A DNA stretch of 31,700 bases from CAVRJC01 sp964505725. Its GTDB lineage: Bacteria; Actinomycetota; Acidimicrobiia; IMCC26256; DASPTH01. The stretch covers positions 1 through 31,700 of the forward strand of contig CAZDJK010000058.1 in NCBI GenBank assembly GCA_964505725.1. The letters run 5' to 3'. The notes below the pieces were generated by a model that was given only the letters and a program-made list of their open reading frames with translations, did no database searches and had not been told where the DNA came from. The first letter of the stretch is position 1; each line of letters begins with the position of its first letter. The translations under genes and the position numbers were made by a program. Below, one piece after another: positions 1 through 7,320 of the stretch.

Positions 1-816
1 CGCCGCCGCCTCGGTCGGCGAGAGCGGGGGCAGGTCGCGGACGTAGCGCGGGCTGCGGCTCACGTCGGCCTGGTCGAAGCTCGTGGTGCGCGGCACCTGG
101 GCGGTCGGGAACTTTCCGACGTCCTGGGGCGCCGGAGTGGCGGGCTGGTGCGGCGCGTACACGGCCAGGTACGCGAAGAACGGCTGGTGACGGTGTGCGG
201 ACGCCCTGACGAAGTGCTCGGCGAGGTGAACGTAGACGCGCGTGCCGTAGTCGGACGGCGCGCCGCCGTACGTGTGCAGCACGTGGTTCTGGTTCAGCGT
301 GTAGCCGTACTCGCCGTAGGGATTGCCGCGCACCGCGCTCGCCCAGTCGGTCCAGCCCGGAGGCACGTAGTCGATGGGCGCGGTCTCGGGGTAGCCGTTC
401 AGGTACTTGCCGAACAGGCCGGTGCGGTAGCCCGCCCGTTGGAGATGGGTCGCGATGGTGTCGCGCTCGATGCCCGTCGCGTACGCCTTCTGGAAGCCAC
501 CGTTGGTCCCGCCGTTCGAGACCACGCCGGTGTTGTGCTCGTACTGCCCGCGCAGCGTTGTCGTGCGCGACGGGCAGCACAGCGAGCTGTTCACGAAGTA
601 GCGCTGGAACGTCGCGCCCTCGTCGGCCACGAGCGCGGTGGTGTGCGGCATGTACTGGAGGTCGCCGACCGCCACGTCGTCGGTCAGGACGAAGAGGATG
701 TTCGGGCGGGTCGGGCTCGCCGCCGCTGGAGCGCTCGCGCCGGCCGGTCCCGCGGACGACGCGATCGTCAACGCCACCAGCCCGGCCGCGAGGCCTGCCA
801 CGAGTATCCGCGCCAC
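1..816 (-). CDS. Secreted sulfatase, 3' end cut off by the window edge
   Basis: The reverse strand is open for 272 codons from a GTG at 816 to the window edge, so the C-terminus is missing. An in-frame TGA lies five codons upstream of this GTG and no better start is visible between. Residues 1-28 form a signal peptide (VARILVAGLAAG..., probable cleavage after AGA). The mature part opens with PNILFVLTDD, whose Asp46/Asp47 are the usual metal ligands of sulfatases. LCCPSRTTTLRGQ follows, matching the C-x-P-S-R motif in which Cys80 would become formylglycine. GLFGKYLNGY is a further conserved sulfatase block. Members of this family hydrolyse sulfate esters outside the cytoplasm; the substrate cannot be told. 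No sulfatase-activating enzyme is in the window. Confidence 0.88.
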   Translation of the reverse strand, partial: MARILVAGLAAGLVALTIASSAGPAGASAPAAASPTRPNILFVLTDDVAVGDLQYMPHTTALVADEGATFQRYFVNSSLCCPSRTTTLRGQYEHNTGVVSNGGTNGGFQKAYATGIERDTIATHLQRAGYRTGLFGKYLNGYPETAPIDYVPPGWTDWASAVRGNPYGEYGYTLNQNHVLHTYGGAPSDYGTRVYVHLAEHFVRASAHRHQPFFAYLAVYAPHQPATPAPQDVGKFPTAQVPRTTSFDQADVSRSPRYVRDLPPLSPTEAAA

Positions 817-868
817 GAACGGGCATGGTCATCGGTCGGCCGTGAGAGTCCCGTGAGGGTTGGCGTCG

Positions 869-911
869 TTGCACGCCCGGTGTCCGTTCGATACCCTAAC
901 CATCTCATGGT
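869..911 (+). promoter_or_regulatory. Promoter and candidate operator of the MarR operon
   Basis: TTGCAC (869-874) and TACCCT (892-897) are separated by 17 bases and fit an actinobacterial sigma-A promoter with a TAnnnT -10 box. Immediately downstream, ACCAT-CTC-ATGGT (899-911) is a perfect inverted repeat covering the expected transcription start. That is a suitable place for repression by the MarR protein encoded from 918. The promoter is read from sequence; binding by that protein is inference. Confidence 0.5.
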
Positions 912-917
912 GGAACT

Positions 918-1481
918 ATGAGCCCCCCGAAGGGCACCGCGTCGCAGGGCAGCGCGTCGAAGGGCAGCGCGTCGAAGGGCAGCGCGTCGCAGGGCAGCGC
1001 GTCGCCGACCACGCTGGCGGCGGCCCGGAGCCCCGGTCGCGCCGTCGCACGCCTGGCGAAGCAGGTCGAGCACGGGCTCGGCGAGCTCGAGGTCTCGCTC
1101 CCGCAGTACCGCGTCATGACCCTGCTCGCCGAGGGATCGACCGCGTCGTCGTCGCTCGCCGACCGGCTGGCGGTGAGCCCGCCGAGCGTCACGTCGGTCG
1201 TCGACGGGCTCGTGGCGCGCGGCCTCGTGGAGCGCCACCCCGACCCGGGCGACCGGCGCCGCCTGAACCTCGAGCTCACGCCCGCGGGGCAAGCGCTGCT
1301 GGTGCAGGCCGACGCGTCGGTCGGTGCGCGGCTCGATCTGATCGTGGCGCACCTCGATCGGGCGCGCGCGGAGCAGGCACTCGAAGCGCTCACGTACTGG
1401 CACGAGGCGCTCGACGCCTACCGCGAGGAGCGACGCCGGGCCGGCTCCGCGACACCGCGTCAAGCGCCGGTGGTGAGGTGA
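918..1481 (+). CDS. MarR-family transcriptional regulator with a repetitive N-terminal tail
   Basis: 187 residues. From about residue 35 the protein is a MarR winged-helix repressor: a dimerisation helix (LAKQVEHGLGELEVSLPQYR), a recognition region (SLADRLAVSPPSVTSVVDGL) and a wing with the family hallmark DPGDRRRLNLELT. MarR proteins usually sense small molecules and repress efflux or detoxification genes, which fits the exporter encoded next. Residues 6-30 are copies of the pentapeptide GSAS(K/Q/P), not part of the fold. The ATG at 918 follows a GGTGG-type ribosome site and no alternative start lies between the tail and the domain. The stop overlaps the next start by four bases (GTGA). Autoregulation through 899-911 is likely but inferred. 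Confidence 0.9.
   Translation: MSPPKGTASQGSASKGSASKGSASQGSASPTTLAAARSPGRAVARLAKQVEHGLGELEVSLPQYRVMTLLAEGSTASSSLADRLAVSPPSVTSVVDGLVARGLVERHPDPGDRRRLNLELTPAGQALLVQADASVGARLDLIVAHLDRARAEQALEALTYWHEALDAYREERRRAGSATPRQAPVVR
933..1007 (+). repeat. Five in-frame 15-bp tandem repeats inside the MarR gene
   Basis: The unit GGCAGCGCGTCGAAG and close variants run head to tail at 933, 948, 963, 978 and 993. The first copy reads GGCACC and the last ends in CCG. Because the unit is five codons, changes in copy number preserve the reading frame and would only change the number of GSAS(K/Q) pentapeptides. Confidence 0.95.
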
Positions 1482-3502
1482 CGACCACGCGCGAGCCCTC
1501 GAGCGCGGGAGCCCCGCAGGGCGCGTTCGGCGCCGACGTGACGTCGCCGTTCGTACCGGTGGGCGTCACGCCCGAGTACCCGCCGCCGCGAGCCAACGTG
1601 AAGCCGGACCAGGGCGGGTCGTGGCTGCGCCGCGTGCTCCCGGTGCTGCTCGCACACAAGTTCGCGTTCATCGTGTCGCTTTCGGCCTCGTTCGTCGGCC
1701 TTGCGGTGCAGGTGCTGATCCCCGCCGTGCTCGCCGAGGCGATCGACAAGGGCCTCACCAAGGGCGGCGACATCACGCACTACTTCGTCATCATCGCGGG
1801 GCTCGCGGCATGCCGATTGGTGCTCAACTTCACGTCGCGGCTGTTCCTGCTCCGCACCGCGTACAAGGTCGAGTACGACCTGCGGAACATCATGTACGAG
1901 CACCTCACGCGCATGTCGTTCTCGTTCTACGACCGCGTGCAGTCGGGCCAGCTCATCTCGCGCGGGAACTCCGACATCCGCTCGGTGCAGATGTACCTCG
2001 TGATGGGCCCGACCATCCTCGTCCAGTGCAGCGTGGCTGTCCTCGCATTCGCCATCATGCTCACGATCAACGTGCAGCTCGCGATCGTGGCGATGGCGGT
2101 GATGCCGTTCGTGTACGTCGTCGGCGTGCGCATGCGCCGCGAGATGTTCCCGGTGTCGTGGCTCATCCAATCGCGCCTCGCCGACGTCGCGACCGTCGTC
2201 GACGAGAACGTGCAGGGCGTGCGGGTGGTGAAGTCGTTCGCGGCCGAGGAGAACCAGGCAAACCTGCTGACCGCCACCGCCAAGAAGGCCGAGTGGGCCA
2301 ATGTGCAGGACGCGGACATCCGGGCCCGCTGGTCGCCGCTCCTCGAGAACCTGCCCCGGTTGGGTCAGGCCCTGGTGCTGCTCTACGGCGGCTACCTCGC
2401 GATCAACGGCCACGCAACCGTCGGTGACATCGCCGCGTTCAACGCGTGGGTCCTGATGCTGCAGCCGCCGTTCCGCCAGCTCGGCATGGTGATCATGCTC
2501 GGCCAGCGGGCGTCGGCGTCGGCCAAGCGCATCTACGAGGTGCTCGACCAGCAGTCCGACATCGTCGACTCGCCGGGCGCGGTCGACCTCGTCGAGTCCC
2601 GGGGCGACGTGCACTTCGACCACGTGCGGTTCGAGTACGCGAGCGGCACCAAGGTGCTCGAGGACTTCGAGCTGCGGCTCCGGCCGGGCGAGACGGTCGC
2701 GCTCGTCGGCCGGACAGGCAGCGGGAAGTCGACCGTCGCCCGCCTGCTCGCCCGCTTCTACGACGTCACCGACGGCGCCGTGCGCATCGACGGTCACGAC
2801 GTCCGCGACCTCACCCTCCCGAGCCTGCGCCACCACATCGGCATGGTGCTCGACGATCCGTTCCTGTTCTCGGTGTCGATCCGCGACAACATCGCCTACG
2901 GCAAGCCGGATGCGTCGATGGACGAGGTCGCCGCCGCCGCCCGGGCCGCCGGTGCCGACGACTTCATCCGCGACATGCCCGAGGGCTACGACACCATCGT
3001 CGGCGAGCGCGGGTTCACGCTCTCCGGGGGGCAACGCCAGCGCATCGCGATCGCCCGCACGCTGGTGGTGAACCCACCGATCCTCGTCCTCGACGACGCG
3101 ACCTCGGCCATCGACGTGCAGATCGAGCAGCAGATCCACGCCGCGCTCGAAGAGCTGATGACCGGCCGGACGACGCTGATCATCGCCCACCGGCTGTCCA
3201 CCATCAGCCTCGCCGACCGTGTCGTCGTGGTGGAGAACGGCCACGTGATCGCGGAGGGCACCCACGCCGAGCTGATCGCGACCGAGCCGCGCTACGCGGA
3301 GATCCTCGCCCAGACCGAGGAGGACGCGCGGCTCCGGGCCGACGCCGAGGAGCTCGAGCGCCACGAGGAGCACGCCCGCGACGAGCGGCTGCTCGCGGAG
3401 ACGATCGTGAGCGACGTCGACGCCTCCCGCGACCTCGACGCCGACATCGGCGAGCTCGCCGACGGCGTGGGCGAGCTGGCGCCGCGCGGAGGCATGGACT
3501 GA
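1478..3502 (+). CDS. ABC exporter half-transporter A (TMD-NBD, degenerate ATP site)
   Basis: 674 residues from a GTG overlapping the MarR stop (GTGA). A Pro-rich cytoplasmic leader of about 50 residues precedes six membrane helices (about 55-345) and a nucleotide-binding domain. Visible motifs are Walker A GRTGSGKST (411-419), signature LSGGQ (515-519), Walker B ILVLDD (535-540) and the H-loop His571. Two catalytic positions are altered: the residue after Walker B is Asp540 rather than Glu, and the Q-loop position is Asp459 (MVLDDPFLF). In heterodimeric exporters such as TM287/288 this marks the subunit with the non-hydrolysing site. The partner is encoded immediately downstream. The C-terminal tail (about 615-674) is acidic and probably helical. 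Drug or lipid export is likely; the substrate is unknown. Confidence 0.93.
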   Translation: MTTTREPSSAGAPQGAFGADVTSPFVPVGVTPEYPPPRANVKPDQGGSWLRRVLPVLLAHKFAFIVSLSASFVGLAVQVLIPAVLAEAIDKGLTKGGDITHYFVIIAGLAACRLVLNFTSRLFLLRTAYKVEYDLRNIMYEHLTRMSFSFYDRVQSGQLISRGNSDIRSVQMYLVMGPTILVQCSVAVLAFAIMLTINVQLAIVAMAVMPFVYVVGVRMRREMFPVSWLIQSRLADVATVVDENVQGVRVVKSFAAEENQANLLTATAKKAEWANVQDADIRARWSPLLENLPRLGQALVLLYGGYLAINGHATVGDIAAFNAWVLMLQPPFRQLGMVIMLGQRASASAKRIYEVLDQQSDIVDSPGAVDLVESRGDVHFDHVRFEYASGTKVLEDFELRLRPGETVALVGRTGSGKSTVARLLARFYDVTDGAVRIDGHDVRDLTLPSLRHHIGMVLDDPFLFSVSIRDNIAYGKPDASMDEVAAAARAAGADDFIRDMPEGYDTIVGERGFTLSGGQRQRIAIARTLVVNPPILVLDDATSAIDVQIEQQIHAALEELMTGRTTLIIAHRLSTISLADRVVVVENGHVIAEGTHAELIATEPRYAEILAQTEEDARLRADAEELERHEEHARDERLLAETIVSDVDASRDLDADIGELADGVGELAPRGGMD

Positions 3503-5451
3503 TGGCGTTCGCGGGCGGCGGCATGTTCGGGGGCGGCACCGGCGGCGTGATGGTCGGCGGCGGCCAGACGCCGGCCGGCCGGCCCGGTGGGGGGCTCCCG
3601 TTCGCGGGCATCCCGAGCGAGCTGATGGCCGGGGTCGAGAAGCTGCTCGAGTCGGAGCCGGAGTGGCCCGACCCCGAGGACAAGTTCAGCCACAAGATGA
3701 CGCGCTCGGGCATCCACCTGCGGGCAATGCTCCGGCCGCACCGGCGCAAGCTCCTGGTCGCCGGGGTCCTCGTGATCCTCGAGGCCCTGAGCATCCAGGC
3801 CGGGCCGTTCCTCGCCCAGATCGGCATCGACGACGGGATCGCGAAGAACGACTGGGGCGTCCTCCTCACGGTTGCCGTCATCGGCCTGATCGCAGTCGGC
3901 GTTGCCGTGTTCGCGACCGGTCGCCGCGTCGCTCTGTGCGGGCGCATCGCATCGCGCGTGATGTTCGAGCTGCGGTGCCGCGTGTTCGTGCACCTGCAAC
4001 GCCTGTCGCTCGACTACTACACCGACGAGAAGGCGGGCGTGATCATGACCCGCATGACGAGCGACATCGAGTCGCTCCAGCAGCTGCTCCAGGACGGCCT
4101 GGTGCAGTTCGCGGTGCAGGGCCTCACGATGGTCGTCGTCACCGTGATCCTCTTCTTCTACAGCCCCAAGCTCGCGTTCATCACCATCTTCATGATCGTC
4201 CCGCCGTTGACCGCCCTGTCCCTGTGGTTCCGCAGCGCGTCGAACAAGGGATACGAGCGGGTGCGCGACGGCATCGCCGGCGTGCTCAGCGACCTTTCGG
4301 AGAGCTTGTCGGGGTTCCGGGTGGTCTCCGGCTTCAATCGCTTCCGGCACAACGTGCTCAACCACCGCAACGTGGTGGGCGTGTACCGCGATGCGAACGA
4401 CCACACCGCGCTGCTCGCGGCGACCTACGGATCGGTCACCGAGTGGCTCGGCCTGATGGGCCAGGCGCTGCTCCTCCTCATCGGTGGGACGATGGTGAGC
4501 AACGGCGACCTGAAGCTGGGCGAGCTGGTCGCGTTCATCCTCTACCTGAACTCGTTCTTCCTGCCGATCCAGCAACTGGTCCAGCAGTACAACATGTACC
4601 AGCAGGGCCAGGCCGCGATCGACAAGCTCAACGGGCTGCTCTCGACCCACCCGTCGGTGGAGGAGGCGCCGGACGCAGTGGTGCTGCCCCCGATCGAGGG
4701 CGACGTCGTGCTCGACGACGTGACCTTCTGCTACGACCCCGACCAGCCGGTGCTCCGTGACGTCGACCTGCACATCCACGCGGGGGAGACGATGTCGTTC
4801 GTCGGGCCGACCGGCGCGGGCAAGTCGACCATCGCCAAGCTGGTCACCCGGTTCTACGATCCCGTCGCAGGGCGCGTGCTGATCGACGGGCGCGACCTGC
4901 GCACGGTCACGATCGAGTCGCTGCGCCGTCAGCTCGGCGTCGTGCCCCAGGAGCCGTTTCTCTTCGCCGGCACCATCCGCGACAACATCTGCTTCGCCGA
5001 TCCCAAGGCGAGCGACGTCGACGTGGACGAGGCGATCACCCGCGTCGGGCTCACCGAGCTGATCGAACGGCTGCCGGAAGGCGTCGAGACCTTCGTGCAC
5101 GAGCGCGGGGTGTCGCTGTCGTCGGGGGAGCGCCAGCTCATCGCTCTCGCGCGCGCGTTCCTCGCCGGCCCCCGCGTGCTCGTGCTCGACGAAGCGACCT
5201 CGAACCTCGACCTCAAGTCGGAGACGCAGGTGGAAGCCGGCCTCGACGCCCTGCTCGAGGGGCGCACCGCGATCATCGTCGCCCACCGCCTCTCGACCGC
5301 GATGCGCGCTGATCGCATCGCGGTCGTCGACGACGGTCGGATCGTGGAGCTCGGCTCCCACGACGAGCTCGTCGCGCGCGGCGGCCGCTACGCGGAGATG
5401 TACGCGGCGTGGACGGAGCACCTCGGCATCGACGAGGAGCTCATCGCGTGA
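3502..5451 (+). CDS. ABC exporter half-transporter B (TMD-NBD, canonical Walker B)
   Basis: 649 residues. The start ATG shares one base with the previous stop (TGATG). The N-terminus is Gly-rich (about residues 5-33) and may be flexible. Six membrane helices span about 85-370. The nucleotide-binding domain has Walker A GPTGAGKST (435-443), Q-loop Gln483 (VPQEPFLF), Walker B VLVLDE with catalytic Glu564, and H-loop His595. The signature motif is LSSGE (539-543) rather than LSGGQ. It therefore complements subunit A: its catalytic Glu would face A's intact LSGGQ, while its altered signature faces A's degenerate Walker B. The pair should form one heterodimeric exporter in the plasma membrane. A long frame continues upstream of 3502, but it is antiphase to subunit A. 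Confidence 0.93.
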   Translation: MAFAGGGMFGGGTGGVMVGGGQTPAGRPGGGLPFAGIPSELMAGVEKLLESEPEWPDPEDKFSHKMTRSGIHLRAMLRPHRRKLLVAGVLVILEALSIQAGPFLAQIGIDDGIAKNDWGVLLTVAVIGLIAVGVAVFATGRRVALCGRIASRVMFELRCRVFVHLQRLSLDYYTDEKAGVIMTRMTSDIESLQQLLQDGLVQFAVQGLTMVVVTVILFFYSPKLAFITIFMIVPPLTALSLWFRSASNKGYERVRDGIAGVLSDLSESLSGFRVVSGFNRFRHNVLNHRNVVGVYRDANDHTALLAATYGSVTEWLGLMGQALLLLIGGTMVSNGDLKLGELVAFILYLNSFFLPIQQLVQQYNMYQQGQAAIDKLNGLLSTHPSVEEAPDAVVLPPIEGDVVLDDVTFCYDPDQPVLRDVDLHIHAGETMSFVGPTGAGKSTIAKLVTRFYDPVAGRVLIDGRDLRTVTIESLRRQLGVVPQEPFLFAGTIRDNICFADPKASDVDVDEAITRVGLTELIERLPEGVETFVHERGVSLSSGERQLIALARAFLAGPRVLVLDEATSNLDLKSETQVEAGLDALLEGRTAIIVAHRLSTAMRADRIAVVDDGRIVELGSHDELVARGGRYAEMYAAWTEHLGIDEELIA

Positions 5452-6311
5452 TGCCTCGTGCGAACGAGCTCACGCTCATGGCCGTGCACGCCCATCCCGA
5501 CGACGAGTCGTCCAGCACCGGCGGCACGCTCGCCCGCTACGCCGCCGAGGGCGTCCGCACCGTGCTCATCACCTGCACCAATGGCGAGCTCGGCGACGGG
5601 CCCGGTCACGTGAAGCCCGACCAGGAGGGCCACGATCCCGACGCGGTGGCCGCGCTCCGGCTCGCGGAGCTGGAGGCGGCGTGCGAGCAGCTCGGCGTGT
5701 CCGACGCCGAGCGGCTCGGCTACCACGACTCGGGCATGCCCGACTGGCGCCACAAGGACGACATCGCGCACGCGTTCTGCAACGTGCCGACCGAGGAGAG
5801 CGCGGGAAGGCTCGCCGTGCTCTTCGACCGGTACCGGCCCGACGTGGTGATCACCTATGACGACAACGGCGGGTACAACCACCCCGACCACCTCCAGGCG
5901 CACCGCATCACGGTGCTCGCGGCCGAGCGCACCGGATACCCGGCGAAGCTGTACTTCACCGCACCGCGTCGGCGCGACTGGGATCGCATGCGCGCCGCGC
6001 TCGAGGCGCAGGGAGTGGAGTTGCCGGTGCCGCGTCGGCAGCAGGAGATGGATCCCGACCGCCGGGCGCAGATGGAGGCCCGGATGGCGGAGCTCGAGGC
6101 CCGGATCACCACCGAGATCGACACGAGCGCGGTCGCGTCACGCAAGCGCGCGGCGCTGGCGGCCCACGCGAGCCAGCTCGACGAGTCGTGGTGGGTGAAG
6201 CTGCCCCCGGAGGCACTCGCGGACATCTTCACCACGGAGACGTTCATCCGCGCGCGCGACACGACGGGAGCGCCGGTTCCCGAGTCCGACCTGTTCGCGG
6301 GGCTCCGTTGA
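5451..6311 (+). CDS. PIG-L deacetylase/amidase, mycothiol S-conjugate amidase-like
   Basis: 286 residues, ATG sharing one base with the exporter stop (TGATG). The N-terminus LMAVHAHPDDESS holds the zinc ligands His15 and Asp18, and NGGYNHPDH supplies His147. These are the metal-site motifs of the LmbE/PIG-L family, including MshB and Mca of mycothiol metabolism. The opening and the DSGMPD segment resemble Mca more than MshB. Mca cleaves mycothiol S-conjugates into a mercapturic acid, which is then exported. Fourth in a tightly overlapping operon with a MarR regulator and an exporter, a role in removing conjugated toxins is plausible. A different N-acetylglucosaminyl substrate remains possible. 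Confidence 0.85.
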   Translation: MPRANELTLMAVHAHPDDESSSTGGTLARYAAEGVRTVLITCTNGELGDGPGHVKPDQEGHDPDAVAALRLAELEAACEQLGVSDAERLGYHDSGMPDWRHKDDIAHAFCNVPTEESAGRLAVLFDRYRPDVVITYDDNGGYNHPDHLQAHRITVLAAERTGYPAKLYFTAPRRRDWDRMRAALEAQGVELPVPRRQQEMDPDRRAQMEARMAELEARITTEIDTSAVASRKRAALAAHASQLDESWWVKLPPEALADIFTTETFIRARDTTGAPVPESDLFAGLR

Positions 6312-6312
6312 G

Positions 6313-6381
6313 CCCGACCGGCTGGATCCCGACCGCTGGATCCCGACCGCCTAGATCCCGACCGCCTAGATCCCGACCGGC
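6313..6381. repeat. Degenerate 15-bp tandem repeat spanning the 3' end of the dioxygenase gene
   Basis: The unit CCCGACCGSCTRGAT occurs at 6313-6327, 6328-6341 (one base short), 6342-6356 and 6357-6371, with a partial copy from 6372. Read on the minus strand, the last full copy encodes the end of the dioxygenase (VGI then TAG at 6368-6366). The repeat seems to have arisen by duplication of that gene end and fills the gap to the convergent PIG-L gene. Confidence 0.9.
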
Positions 6382-7175
6382 AGCCTCGCGGTGTAGCCGC
6401 CGGCCGGGTCGCCGGTCACCGTCGGCACCTGCAGCGACCAGCCGTCGCTGAACACGTTGTCACTCTGCAGCGTCGTGCCCCGGAAGGTGCTCGCGCTCGA
6501 CGCGTAGCCGTCGGTCGCGTACACCTGCGTGCACGCGTCGGCGGGCATCGCGAGCTGCGAGGTGCGCAGCAGGTTCGTTGCCGTCCTCGCGGACGCGAGG
6601 TCCCGGTACACCTCGAGGTGGATGTGCGGCCACCGGCCCGGGTACGCGCCCGGGAAGACGGTGGTGAACGTCACCGCGCCGTCGGCGTCGGCGACCTGTA
6701 CGCCGCGCAGGTAGTTCTCGTCCGTGAGTCCGGGGCTGTAGAAGGAGTAACGGCCGGCGCGGTCGCAGTGCCACACGTATACCGCGGCACCGGGCAGCGC
6801 CCGACCGCGGTCGCCGACGTCGGTCAGCGTCAGGTCGAGCGTCAGCGGGACCCCTGCCGCCACGGCCGAGGCACCCCCGAAGCTCGAGCGGATGTCGCTC
6901 CGCACGACGCCGTCCTGGTTCAGCACGTCGGGCCCGTTGGAGCCGTCTCCCGGGTAGGGGCCGGCGGTCTCCTCGGGGATCGCCTCGACCCCGGTCGGGG
7001 CGTCGGCCGAGGAGCCGGACGCGCCCGACGCCGTCGTGCCACCGCGGGTCGTCCGGGTGCCGCCCGCAGTGGACGAACCGTCGGCACAGCTCGCGAGGAG
7101 CAGCGTGACCCCGAGGCCCCCGAAGAGGCCGAGCACCTCGCGGCGGGTCCTCGGCACGTGCTGGTGCTCGGGCAT
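6366..7175 (-). CDS. Exported intradiol-dioxygenase-like lipoprotein
   Basis: 269 residues. The ATG at 7175 follows a strong GGGAGG ribosome site (7186-7181) with a five-base gap. The N-terminus carries a twin-arginine-like motif (TRREVLGLFGG), a hydrophobic stretch and a lipobox LLASC, so it is probably a Tat-exported lipoprotein. A Ser/Thr/Gly-rich linker follows. The catalytic domain resembles intradiol ring-cleavage dioxygenases: ETAGPYPGDG near its start, a Tyr in RAGRYSFYSP, another in FPGAYPGRWPHIH, and the HIH pair. Two Tyr and two His bind Fe(III) in this family. Cytoplasmic relatives cleave catechol or protocatechuate; exported forms are poorly characterised and the substrate here is unknown. 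Its stop codon lies in the tandem repeat. Confidence 0.87.
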   Translation of the reverse strand: MPEHQHVPRTRREVLGLFGGLGVTLLLASCADGSSTAGGTRTTRGGTTASGASGSSADAPTGVEAIPEETAGPYPGDGSNGPDVLNQDGVVRSDIRSSFGGASAVAAGVPLTLDLTLTDVGDRGRALPGAAVYVWHCDRAGRYSFYSPGLTDENYLRGVQVADADGAVTFTTVFPGAYPGRWPHIHLEVYRDLASARTATNLLRTSQLAMPADACTQVYATDGYASSASTFRGTTLQSDNVFSDGWSLQVPTVTGDPAGGYTARLPVGI

Positions 7176-7320
7176 CGTGGCCTCCCATCGCCCGGACGAA
7201 CGCCTCCCGTCGCCGCCGCCAGGATGGCGCGCGCCGGCTTTGAGCGCGCTGAGACAGGCGCCGGCCCGGGGCGCGCTCGCAGGGTCGCGGTTCTCAGCGT
7301 GCGCTTGGCGGCGCCGTGCG
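7176..7320. other. Intergenic region between divergent secreted-protein genes
   Basis: 145 bases with no gene. Besides the GGGAGG ribosome site of the minus-strand gene (7181-7186), an 8-base inverted repeat is visible: GAGCGCGC at 7242-7249 and GCGCGCTC at 7271-7278, with a 21-base loop. No convincing -10 box stands out on either strand. Confidence 0.5.

Noticed and set aside
148..921. Plus-strand open frame opposite the sulfatase, ending in a short ATG frame (908-922) that overlaps the MarR start
   Set aside because: The opposite strand encodes a signal peptide and the sulfatase CxPSR motif. The five-codon frame before the MarR gene has no ribosome site of its own and looks accidental.
933..1007. 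Short tandem repeats as a CRISPR array
   Set aside because: The units are contiguous 15-mers in a coding frame with no spacers. No cas gene is present in the window.
7242..7278. Inverted repeat as a terminator or attenuator
   Set aside because: The arms are only eight bases with a 21-base loop and no T-run. It lies between divergent genes, where no terminator is needed.
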